Source: Tenuifilum sp. 4138str (GTDB lineage: Bacteria > Bacteroidota > Bacteroidia > Bacteroidales > Tenuifilaceae). Taken from it: 64,000 nt of DNA. Shown one piece after another: positions 19,656-27,532 of this stretch (positions within the stretch are counted from its first letter, which is position 1; each line of letters begins with the position of its first letter). Position numbers and translations under genes: made by a program. Below the pieces are notes generated by a model. The model was not told the DNA's origin and ran no database searches. It saw nothing but the letters and a program-made list of their open reading frames with translations. The stretch is from the NCBI RefSeq assembly GCF_041102575.1, contig NZ_JBGCUE010000007.1, positions 62,001-126,000 of the forward strand, in the 5' to 3' direction.

Positions 19656-21026
19656 CTATTCGTAACGTAACGATTCAATTGGATCTTTCTCGGCAGCCCT
19701 TTTGGCGGGCGACAGGCCAAATATTACACCAACCGCAGCCGATACTCCAAATGCAATGATTATTGATGAGAAGCTGACAATGGTAAGTATTCCTGCAAAA
19801 TGCGTAATCAGCTTGGATAGGATAACTCCAACAATAACACCAATCAAACCTCCGGTAACGCTTATAAGTACTGCCTCGGAAAGGAATTGGGCAACAATAT
19901 CGGCTTTTTTAGCGCCAATAGCTAAACGGGTACCAATTTCCTTGATACGTTCCATAACCGATGCAAACATGATATTCATAATGCCAATGCCACCTACTAT
20001 AAGTGAGATGCTTGCAATAGCTCCCAGAACAATATTGAAGATATCCTTGGTACGCTGTTGCTGCTTCAGCAGCAGTTCGGGCACGGTAATCTCGTAATCC
20101 TTTACACCGGAATGCCTGCGTAGTAACATTCTGCTGAGTATCTCCGAAGTTGATGCAATATCCTCAGTGCCCTTTACCTGTAGTATAATCCTATCGAGCT
20201 GGTGGTAGTTTTTGGGGGCTTGTGTTTCAGTACTTCCACCGAAAATTATAAATCCAAACCCACGTATGGTGTTACTTTGATTTAACTTCTTAGAGTTTAC
20301 CAAAGCCCGGTTTTGGTATCGCAGCAAAATGTTTTTGGCTGGAACGTAGATATTATCGTTATAAACGTTTATGCCGCTATTTTCGAACCCTGTAACCTTA
20401 ATATCCGATTTGGCGAGGACCCCAATGACCTTTAGCCATACATTACCAAACTTGATGTATTTTCCAATAGGATTCTCGGTACTGAAAAATTTTGTTTTGA
20501 TGTTTGCCCCTATAACGCAAACCGGGATTCCATGTTCTTCCTGATTGGCATTAAAGTAGGTTCCCTCATCGAGCGGTAGGTTAAAAAGAGCAAAGTAGTC
20601 GTTGGTAACGCCAAGTATTTTTGCCTGCATCCGTAATCCATTGTATTGGATATATGAATTTAAGTTGATTTCAGGGCTGATGTGAACCACCGAGGGAACT
20701 ACCTGCTGGATTGCCTCTAAATCGGAGAGTGTGAGGCCAGGGGAGAACTTTTGTTTCTGCTTGTTTCCGTTCTCCGATTCCGATTGGGAATCAGGAGCCT
20801 CAAAAATGGAGTTTACTATGATATTGTTAACCCCAACCATTTTCATTTGCTCCAGTATCTCCTGTTGTGCACCATTACCTATGGCCAGCATGCTGATAAC
20901 CGCAGCAACCCCAAAAATAATTCCGAGTGCGGTAAGTACCGATTTTAGCTTGTTGGCCATAATAGCCTCAAGGGCAATGGTTATATCGTGTGAGTATCGC
21001 CGGTATAGCCTGTCGATTTGAAACAT
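19656..21026 (-). CDS. MacB-type ABC transporter permease
   Basis: Inner-membrane permease of the MacB/FtsX class. Residues about 30-50 form the first membrane helix (LKSVLTALGIIFGVAAVISML), followed by a periplasmic MacB core domain of about 240 residues and a C-terminal FtsX-like domain with three helices (ISLIVGGIGIMNIMFASVMERIKEIGTRLAIGA). 456 aa. Unlike E. coli MacB the ATPase domain is not fused, and no ATPase gene lies next to it, so one must be supplied from elsewhere. It lies 5 bp after the adaptor gene. Confidence 0.92.
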   Translation of the reverse strand: MFQIDRLYRRYSHDITIALEAIMANKLKSVLTALGIIFGVAAVISMLAIGNGAQQEILEQMKMVGVNNIIVNSIFEAPDSQSESENGNKQKQKFSPGLTLSDLEAIQQVVPSVVHISPEINLNSYIQYNGLRMQAKILGVTNDYFALFNLPLDEGTYFNANQEEHGIPVCVIGANIKTKFFSTENPIGKYIKFGNVWLKVIGVLAKSDIKVTGFENSGINVYNDNIYVPAKNILLRYQNRALVNSKKLNQSNTIRGFGFIIFGGSTETQAPKNYHQLDRIILQVKGTEDIASTSEILSRMLLRRHSGVKDYEITVPELLLKQQQRTKDIFNIVLGAIASISLIVGGIGIMNIMFASVMERIKEIGTRLAIGAKKADIVAQFLSEAVLISVTGGLIGVIVGVILSKLITHFAGILTIVSFSSIIIAFGVSAAVGVIFGLSPAKRAAEKDPIESLRYE

Positions 21027-21031
21027 AACTG

Positions 21032-22492
21032 TTAGGGTTTTGTTTTCTTTTGATCTTTTGCAGTGTTTTTAGGTGCACTGCTGCTATTTTTATTATCGGC
21101 AGGTTTATCAGTGGAAATAATCATAACATTCCCTTGTCCGGGCATACCGAAACCGTTTTTACGCTTATTCATAAGCTCTTGCTGCTGCTGGCGTAACTCA
21201 GCCTCCTGTCGCAGCTTATCCTCTTTCCTTTTTTTGATTTCAGGGATTAGCTCAAAACCGGTGAACTCAAATTTTTCGGGTTTTTCTGGTGTTGAAAGGT
21301 AAAGCTCTTCGCCAGGTTTTAGCCCCTTTTCAACAATGATGAAATTCTCGTTCATATCGCCCACCACAACAACTTGACGTTTACCCTTACGAGTGTAAAC
21401 AAAGCTAATGCTATCGTTAGCATGAAGAGCCTCAAGGGGAATGTAAAGAACTGAATCGTAAGTGTTGGTAACAATCTGGTTGCCCGTAGTCATTGATGGG
21501 CGGAGAATGGGATCGTATTCATTTACCCTAATTGTCACCTCAAACACTTTTGCATCGGTATTGGGTAGCTGTTCGCCAATGTTGGCAACCTCAATCACCT
21601 CGCCTGTGAATTTTTTATCGGGGAAGGCATCTACGGTAATTCTAACCGGCTGCCCTTTCTTTACCTTGCTTATGTCAATTTCATTGACATAGGTTTTGGA
21701 GTTCATCACTGAGAGGTCGGGTAGAGTGGCTACGGTGAGGTCCCAAGGGCTTACGGTTGAACCAACCTTACGCTTTTGTCCGCTCCATTCGCGGTAGTAT
21801 ATCACCATGCCCTGTTTGGGTGCTTTAATAACAAATTTACTGATAACATCCAGCATATCCTGCCGTTCGCGGCGCTGGCGTTCAAGGTTTATGGAAACCT
21901 CCTTCATGGAGGCTTCGGCTTGATCTTTCTTCAGGTTGTAGTTATATAGGGCTTGCTGGTATGCCCTTTCAGCCTTCTCTAGGTTGATTTGTGCTTGACG
22001 CTGTGTGGCTGGAGGCTCATACTTTGACTGCTCCAGAATAAGTTTTTTCTCCTCCATATCGAACTTCAGGTTAATAAGATTATTCCTTAGTTCCCGGAGC
22101 TGGAGCGTGGTGTCGAGCTGGGTTTTTAGGTAGGCCTGCTGGCTCTTTTCCAGCTCATCTTCGGTATTCTTGAGCTGGTTGCTCAAAGCTGATCGGTCAA
22201 GGGTGGCCACGTAATCGCCAGAGTCCACAACAGTCCCTTCAGGGACTAGGTCCTGGATTTTTACATCGGTAACTCGGAACGAACGGCCACGCAACTCGGT
22301 TGGTGCTGTAATGTCCTCAGAGTTCTGCGCCGTAAGTTCACCTGTAACGTTAACCACTATTTCAAACTCTCCAACCTCGGCACGGGTGAACTGTGGAGCT
22401 GCTTTGTCCTTTGAACCCGAGTTGAAAACTGCTGTAAGCAAAATAACAACAACTGCAATTGCAATTAAAATAAACCAGTATTTACGTTTCAT
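21032..22492 (-). CDS. Efflux adaptor (HlyD/MacA-type membrane fusion protein)
   Basis: Periplasmic adaptor linking permease and outer-membrane channel. It starts at the ATG at 22492 (MKRKYWFILIAIAVVVILL), which gives an N-terminal membrane anchor; the open frame upstream adds 54 low-complexity residues and is not preferred. A biotinyl-lipoyl-like domain is split by a coiled-coil hairpin (about residues 95-215), followed by a beta-barrel region. The C-terminus carries a long charged, Gln/Lys-rich tail (RKEDKLRQEAELRQQQQEL...), longer than in classic MacA. First gene of the efflux operon. Confidence 0.9.
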   Translation of the reverse strand: MKRKYWFILIAIAVVVILLTAVFNSGSKDKAAPQFTRAEVGEFEIVVNVTGELTAQNSEDITAPTELRGRSFRVTDVKIQDLVPEGTVVDSGDYVATLDRSALSNQLKNTEDELEKSQQAYLKTQLDTTLQLRELRNNLINLKFDMEEKKLILEQSKYEPPATQRQAQINLEKAERAYQQALYNYNLKKDQAEASMKEVSINLERQRRERQDMLDVISKFVIKAPKQGMVIYYREWSGQKRKVGSTVSPWDLTVATLPDLSVMNSKTYVNEIDISKVKKGQPVRITVDAFPDKKFTGEVIEVANIGEQLPNTDAKVFEVTIRVNEYDPILRPSMTTGNQIVTNTYDSVLYIPLEALHANDSISFVYTRKGKRQVVVVGDMNENFIIVEKGLKPGEELYLSTPEKPEKFEFTGFELIPEIKKRKEDKLRQEAELRQQQQELMNKRKNGFGMPGQGNVMIISTDKPADNKNSSSAPKNTAKDQKKTKP

Positions 22493-22624
22493 TGTTTGGT
22501 TAGGTTTGTTTATACAAAAGAATGAAAAACTTAACATTGGTTTAAAACGTGAATTGTTAAAGAATATTATTGATTTAAATCTAAACTTTGAATAGCGCAT
22601 CGTCAAATACTTTGCGCTATTTAT

Positions 22625-22632
22625 TATTTTTG
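22625..22632 (+). promoter_or_regulatory. Bacteroidetes-type -7 box before gldE
   Basis: TATTTTTG matches TAnnTTTG exactly and lies about 37 bp upstream of the gldE start. No TTTG box at the usual -33 distance is evident, so support is partial. Confidence 0.45.
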
Positions 22633-22668
22633 CTAACTTTACAGGGCTAACCAATACCCACTTTAATT

Positions 22669-23988
22669 TTGGAAAGTTTTAGTAGTTTCCTTAATGAGAT
22701 TGCCCAGGGAGTTATTGTAAAAACCCCATCACTTGAATTCTATCTTGGCCTATTGGTGTTAATTATACTACTATTTCTCTCGGCGCTTTTCAGCGGTTCC
22801 GAGGTAGCCTACTTTTCGTTAACACCAAAGGATTTTAAGGAACTTGAGAGCAGGAAAAAGCAATCAAAAACCTTAAAAAACATCTCGCACCCCGAGTTAC
22901 TCCTGGCAACCTTACTGGTTGCAAATAACCTTGTTAATGTAGCCATTGTAATACTTTCAACCTTTATAACCCTATCGGTTCTTGACTTTAGCCAAGCACC
23001 CTTGCTCGGGTTTCTGTTTCAAACGGTTATAATTACTTTCATACTGCTTCTATTTGGTGAGATTCTTCCCAAAATATTGGCATCAAATAGGTCATTACAA
23101 TTTGCCGAGCGATTTGCGCCCTTCATTGGGCTGCTCATTTCAATGTTTAAGCCAATTACAAAATTACTCATTAAGTCGTCGGTGGTCATAAGCAGGCGGA
23201 TGGCCACTCCCCAAAAAATCTCAATGGATGAGCTTGGCGATGCCATAGAGCTTACTTCCGATGGTCTAGCCGAGGAACGACAAATTCTTGAGGGAATAGT
23301 GTCGTTCACAAGCACCATGGTTAGTGAGATTATGAAACCCCGACTCGACGTGGTTGCACTTGACTACAACACCTCCTATAGTAGGTTTAAAGAGGTGGTT
23401 ATTGAGTCGGGCTATAGCCGAATACCCATTTTTAATGAGTCGTTCGATGATATAAAGGGAATACTTTACGTTAAGGATTTAATCCCCCACGTTGACAAGA
23501 GCGACGATTTTTCCTGGCAAACACTCATCAGGCCACCCTATTTTGTACCGGAAAGCAAACGAATTAACGACTTGCTCACTGAGTTCCAGCAGAAACATAT
23601 ACACCTTGCTATAGTGGTAGACGAGTATGGCGGCACAAGCGGAATTGTTACCCTTGAGGATATACTTGAGGAGATTGTTGGCGAAATTGCCGATGAATCC
23701 GACGAAGAGGAACGGCTTTACACAAAGGTTGACGATAACAATTACATTTTTGAGGCCAAGGTGATGCTAAACGACTTTTGTAAGATTGTTGGGTGCGATG
23801 ATGATATCTTTGACGATATTCGTGGCGAAGCCGAAACAATTGCAGGCTTAATTCTGGAAAACACTGGGCAAATCCCTAAGGTGAACTCAGTGGTAAAATG
23901 CAAACAGTTCACTTTCACTATTGATGCAGTGGACAACCGCAGAATTAAACGGGTTAAGGTTAATATTAGTCCCAATGAGAATAACTAA
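22669..23988 (+). CDS. gldE: Gliding motility-associated protein GldE (CBS/CorC domain membrane protein)
   Basis: Membrane protein of the CNNM/CorC-type family. The order is an N-terminal DUF21-like region with three to four hydrophobic segments (about residues 20-190, including LFSGSEVAYFSLTP), a pair of CBS domains (KPRLDVVALDYNTSY... and ...VVDEYGGTSGIVTLEDILEEIVGEI) and a C-terminal CorC-HlyC domain. 439 aa. The start is a TTG at 22669; no ATG is available before the first helix and a stop lies just upstream in frame. Adjacency with gldD supports the GldE name, known from Flavobacterium gliding and type IX secretion; the biochemical role is not settled. Confidence 0.88.
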   Translation: MESFSSFLNEIAQGVIVKTPSLEFYLGLLVLIILLFLSALFSGSEVAYFSLTPKDFKELESRKKQSKTLKNISHPELLLATLLVANNLVNVAIVILSTFITLSVLDFSQAPLLGFLFQTVIITFILLLFGEILPKILASNRSLQFAERFAPFIGLLISMFKPITKLLIKSSVVISRRMATPQKISMDELGDAIELTSDGLAEERQILEGIVSFTSTMVSEIMKPRLDVVALDYNTSYSRFKEVVIESGYSRIPIFNESFDDIKGILYVKDLIPHVDKSDDFSWQTLIRPPYFVPESKRINDLLTEFQQKHIHLAIVVDEYGGTSGIVTLEDILEEIVGEIADESDEEERLYTKVDDNNYIFEAKVMLNDFCKIVGCDDDIFDDIRGEAETIAGLILENTGQIPKVNSVVKCKQFTFTIDAVDNRRIKRVKVNISPNENN

Positions 23989-24550
23989 GGTAAGATTGAT
24001 ATTTTTGCTTCTTTTTGTCGTGCTTGTGGCTTGTACTGAAAGTCCAGTTCCTAAACCGCGTGGGTATTTCCGTATATCGTTCCCCGAAAAGCAATACCGA
24101 TTATTCGATACCATTTACCCCTTTAATTTTGAGTATCCGGTTTATGGTTCCATTGTAAAGGAAGAAAACCAACAGGGTGAGGGCGAATGGATAAGCGTGA
24201 GCTTTCCGGCCTATAAGGCCAAGATACACCTGAGCTATAAGGATATTTCGGGCAATTTGAGCCAGTTAACCGAGGATGCCCGTAACTTAGCCTATAAGCA
24301 TACCTACAAGGCCGACGCCATAGATGAGCAGCTTTTCTCAAATCCCGATAAGAGGGTTTATGGCATATTGTACGACATCAAAGGGAACTCTGCCAGTTCA
24401 GTGCAGTTTTACGTTACTGACTCAAGCAGGCATTACCTACGTGGAGCACTTTACTTCCGCTGCCAGCCCAATAAGGACTCCCTTGCTCCAGCCATCGACT
24501 TTTTTAAAGCAGATGTGATTCATCTGATTGAAACTATTAGGTGGAAGTAG
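23975..24550 (+). CDS. gldD: Gliding motility lipoprotein GldD
   Basis: Envelope lipoprotein needed for gliding and type IX secretion in Flavobacterium. The ATG at 23975 gives MRITKVRLIFLLLFVVLVAC, a lipoprotein signal with Cys at the cleavage site, then the family start PKPRGYFRISFPEKQYRLFD. 191 aa. It overlaps the end of gldE by 14 bp. The open frame extends further upstream, but that start would destroy the lipoprotein signal. Confidence 0.9.
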   Translation: MRITKVRLIFLLLFVVLVACTESPVPKPRGYFRISFPEKQYRLFDTIYPFNFEYPVYGSIVKEENQQGEGEWISVSFPAYKAKIHLSYKDISGNLSQLTEDARNLAYKHTYKADAIDEQLFSNPDKRVYGILYDIKGNSASSVQFYVTDSSRHYLRGALYFRCQPNKDSLAPAIDFFKADVIHLIETIRWK

Positions 24551-24557
24551 AGTTCTT

Positions 24558-25196
24558 ATGCCCAAGGCTAACTCCATATCACATGACGATATACGGATAG
24601 CTACATGGCTAATCACTGAAAGCGTTGAGGAACTGATAACCCTTACGGGTTTTTCGGCTCCTTTACAAAAGAGTGAATCGCGCCAAAGGGAGCGGCTTGC
24701 AACAGCAGCCCTGCTGCAGTCCGAGGGTTTCCCTGCAAGTTACAGCTACGACCAGGAAGGACGGCCCATTATTCCTGAGTCAAATGTTTTTATCTCCATT
24801 ACCCACACCGATGGTCTCGTAGCCATTGCTTACTCTACCAATCAACCAGTTGGTGTTGATGTAGAGCATTTAGGTCGTGATTTCAAAAGGGTTTCAGGGA
24901 AATACCTTACTGAACATGAATCTTTACAATCAATTCAATACTCCGATGAGCACTTTGCCCTAACCTGGTGTGCAAAGGAATCCATCTACAAGCTTCCATG
25001 GCCAAAAAGTTTAGTGTTTAGTCGTGATATTGATGTGATATTTGAATATGAAACGCTAAAACGTGGCTGTCTCTTTGCTAAAGTACAAAATGGTACAGGG
25101 TGGAAAACAATAAAAGTTTTTTTTACCTTTATCAATCAGTATTGCCTTACATGGGTGGGTATGAATAGTATTTTGAATGGGAACGCTATACGATAA
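24558..25196 (+). CDS. 4'-phosphopantetheinyl transferase superfamily protein
   Basis: Transfers the phosphopantetheine arm of CoA to a carrier protein. The Sfp/AcpS hallmarks are present: VGVDVEHLGRDF (Mg-binding Asp and Glu) and WCAKESIYK (W-x-x-KE-x-x-x-K). 212 aa from the ATG at 24558; an upstream TTG (24528) would overlap gldD. It follows gldD by 7 bp and overlaps the next gene by 20 bp, so it belongs to the gldE-gldD transcript. The target carrier protein is not visible in this window. Confidence 0.87.
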   Translation: MPKANSISHDDIRIATWLITESVEELITLTGFSAPLQKSESRQRERLATAALLQSEGFPASYSYDQEGRPIIPESNVFISITHTDGLVAIAYSTNQPVGVDVEHLGRDFKRVSGKYLTEHESLQSIQYSDEHFALTWCAKESIYKLPWPKSLVFSRDIDVIFEYETLKRGCLFAKVQNGTGWKTIKVFFTFINQYCLTWVGMNSILNGNAIR

Positions 25197-25869
25197 AATA
25201 GTAAAGGGTGGCCTTGCCATACTGCTCGACCCCGACAAGGAGTCGCAGGTGGACTTTGATGCCATTGTTGCCAATGGGCAAAAGGCTGAGGCGTCGATGT
25301 TTCTTGTAGGCGGGAGTTTGGTTTCCAAACCGCTCGATAGCTTTGTAAACAATCTAAAGGGAAAAACATCGTTGCCTGTGGTGCTATTTCCCGGTAGCGC
25401 CATGCAGTTTACACCTGTTGCCGATGGAATCCTTTTTTTATCGTTAATATCGGGTCGTAATCCCGATTTTTTGATAGGCCACCATGTAACTGTAGCCCCA
25501 ATGGTAAAGCAGAGTGGCGTTGAGGTAATCCCAACAGGGTACATTCTAATTGATGGGGGAGCCCCCACATCGGTTCAATACATGAGCCAAACCATGCCCA
25601 TTCCCGCAAGTAAGCCCGATATAGCAGTGGCTACCGCCATTGCAGGCGAACTTCTGGGACTAAAAGCCATTTACCTTGAGGCGGGTAGTGGGGCAAAAAA
25701 CGAAGTACCTGCTAAGGTGATTGAGGCTGTAAGGAAAGCCATTTCGGTTCCACTCATTGTTGGTGGGGGCATACGCAGTAAGCAGCAGTTCACCGATGCT
25801 CTTAGTGCCGGAGCTAACCTTGTAGTGGTTGGTAATGGGCTTGAGACAAACCCGCGAATGTTTGGTTAA
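25177..25869 (+). CDS. Geranylgeranylglyceryl/heptaprenylglyceryl phosphate synthase (PcrB/GGGPS family)
   Basis: TIM-barrel prenyltransferase that joins a polyprenyl diphosphate to sn-glycerol-1-phosphate by an ether bond, the first step of archaeal-type lipids. Family features seen are LAILLDPDK near the N-terminus, FLVGGSL, LFPGSAMQF, YLEAGSGA and the phosphate-binding IVGGGIRS and VVVGNGLE loops. 230 aa. It is known from many Bacteroidetes (group II enzymes), where the product's role is unclear. Last gene of the gldE operon; its stop directly abuts the stop of the convergent phosphatase-like gene. Confidence 0.93.
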   Translation: MGTLYDKIVKGGLAILLDPDKESQVDFDAIVANGQKAEASMFLVGGSLVSKPLDSFVNNLKGKTSLPVVLFPGSAMQFTPVADGILFLSLISGRNPDFLIGHHVTVAPMVKQSGVEVIPTGYILIDGGAPTSVQYMSQTMPIPASKPDIAVATAIAGELLGLKAIYLEAGSGAKNEVPAKVIEAVRKAISVPLIVGGGIRSKQQFTDALSAGANLVVVGNGLETNPRMFG

Positions 25870-27519
25870 CTACTCAATCATCTCCTTAATGGGCGTTCCG
25901 GTTGCGCCATTTGGCCAGGTAATCCCAAGAAGTATGGAGAGAGTTGGTGCCAAATCATTGATGTAAACCGGATTAAGTACCGATTTGCGTTTTGCCTTCC
26001 ATCCATAGAATATTAATGGGACATGTGAGTCGTAGTCGTAGGGTGAGTTTGCCGAGGTTACTTTCCCGTTACGCTCAACCCATCCGGGTTCAAGGTTGAT
26101 GATTACATCGCCGGAGCGGCGTTGGTTGTAGCTATTCTGGAACTTAACCATGATTCCGTTTGCGAAATTGCCGTTTTGTAGGTTATGCGCAGTGGTGCTA
26201 TTGGAAACGCCGCTAAATTCTAGCATAAAATCAGCAACCTTTTGCTGGAAATCGGCAAGGTTAAGGTTGGAATCCTCAATAAGTTTACGGTTCAGGTAGA
26301 TTTGTTTATCGTGATAGCCGGTAATCCAGTTACCCTGTCCGTAGAGTGCATTGAGGTAACTTCCTAGGAGTATCATAGCCTTTTTGGGGTCGAAATAACC
26401 ACCAGGAATCTTCGATTTTTCAAGGTAATCGGGGGTTGATGCTACACCTTGGTCGGAGGTTAGTATAAAAAGACAGTTCTCCTTGCCAACAGTTGAGTTG
26501 ATAAACTCAAGGAAATGGGCAAGTTCCCTATCGAGGCGGAGGTAGGTATCCTCCATCTCAATGGAGTGTGGGCCAAATTTGCTACCAATAAATCGGTTAG
26601 CGCTAAAGGTAATGCAAAGCAAGTCGGGATGCTCATCGGCCCCAAGATTTTCACCCACAACCGCTGCTATGGCGAGGTCCTTGGTGAGTAGGTTGCCGTA
26701 GGGGTTTTCAAGTAAAACCTTAAAGTCGGTTTTGGGTTGGGGCTTTCCAATAATGCCATCCATCATGCCTTTTAGCTTTTCAGCTAAACTTTTCTTCTTC
26801 TCATCTGACTTCACAGCAGCGGTGTCGGCTTCTTCGTATTCCTGAATTGGCTGTAAAGCCTTCCATTCCCTGTCGGTATAGAGTTTAGCAAAACCTTTGC
26901 TATTAAACGTATCTACCCACGCCGGAAGTGCGTCGGTGTAGTAGCTGCTGCTAACCCATAAACCTTTTTCGGTGTCGAACCAGTACATACCATTTGCGCT
27001 ATGCCCACCTAAGAGGATTGCCGACCCGGCATCAAGGGCAATGCTAACTACCTTGGAGTTTGCATTATTCAGCTTTAGCTCATCGCCAAAAGTGCTGGTG
27101 ACCAAATTCTTTGCAGAGTATTTACCGCTAAAAAAGCTGCCACCAACGGTATTCACCTTATCATCGGCAGTTGCCTCAACCTCATTTCCTGTATTGCGGT
27201 TAAACCATTTATTGGCAATAATTCCATGCACTGATGGGTTAGTTCCTGTGGCAATGGTTGCCAAACCTGGGTAAGCTTGAGTAAGTAAGTAGTTATAACG
27301 GGCATTGCGGCAGTAGGTTCCCTCGTTAACAAGGAGTTTAAACCCGTTATCGCCAAACTTATCCCAGTAGCGCGAGATGTAATCGAATCGCATTTGGCTG
27401 ACTACTAGTTCTACTATGAGTTTTGGCTTTTCCGAGGGTATGGAACGGTTTAGCTGTGCGGTTGAGGTTTCAATAAGTCCTAATACCAAGATTGTTGAAA
27501 TAAATACTGAAAGGCGCAT
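25870..27519 (-). CDS. Exported alkaline-phosphatase-fold protein, probably catalytically inactive
   Basis: 549 aa with a signal peptide (cleavage near residue 21) and clear similarity in layout to Bacteroidetes PafA-type phosphatases (GPHSIEMEDTYLRLDREL, YDYDSHVPLIFYG). The residues expected to hold zinc and carry out catalysis are changed. The usual VVDQMR is VVSQMR (Ser41), the nucleophile Thr position is Ala82 (TQAYPGL), the following His is Leu86, the Asp..His pair in the D-Y-x-G-H motif is Asn308..Ser313, and the DH pair is Asp356-Gln357. So it is probably a pseudoenzyme. It follows the M14 peptidase gene by 13 bp in the same operon. Confidence 0.85.
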   Translation of the reverse strand: MRLSVFISTILVLGLIETSTAQLNRSIPSEKPKLIVELVVSQMRFDYISRYWDKFGDNGFKLLVNEGTYCRNARYNYLLTQAYPGLATIATGTNPSVHGIIANKWFNRNTGNEVEATADDKVNTVGGSFFSGKYSAKNLVTSTFGDELKLNNANSKVVSIALDAGSAILLGGHSANGMYWFDTEKGLWVSSSYYTDALPAWVDTFNSKGFAKLYTDREWKALQPIQEYEEADTAAVKSDEKKKSLAEKLKGMMDGIIGKPQPKTDFKVLLENPYGNLLTKDLAIAAVVGENLGADEHPDLLCITFSANRFIGSKFGPHSIEMEDTYLRLDRELAHFLEFINSTVGKENCLFILTSDQGVASTPDYLEKSKIPGGYFDPKKAMILLGSYLNALYGQGNWITGYHDKQIYLNRKLIEDSNLNLADFQQKVADFMLEFSGVSNSTTAHNLQNGNFANGIMVKFQNSYNQRRSGDVIINLEPGWVERNGKVTSANSPYDYDSHVPLIFYGWKAKRKSVLNPVYINDLAPTLSILLGITWPNGATGTPIKEMIE

Positions 27520-27532
27520 GGTTAAATCGGGT

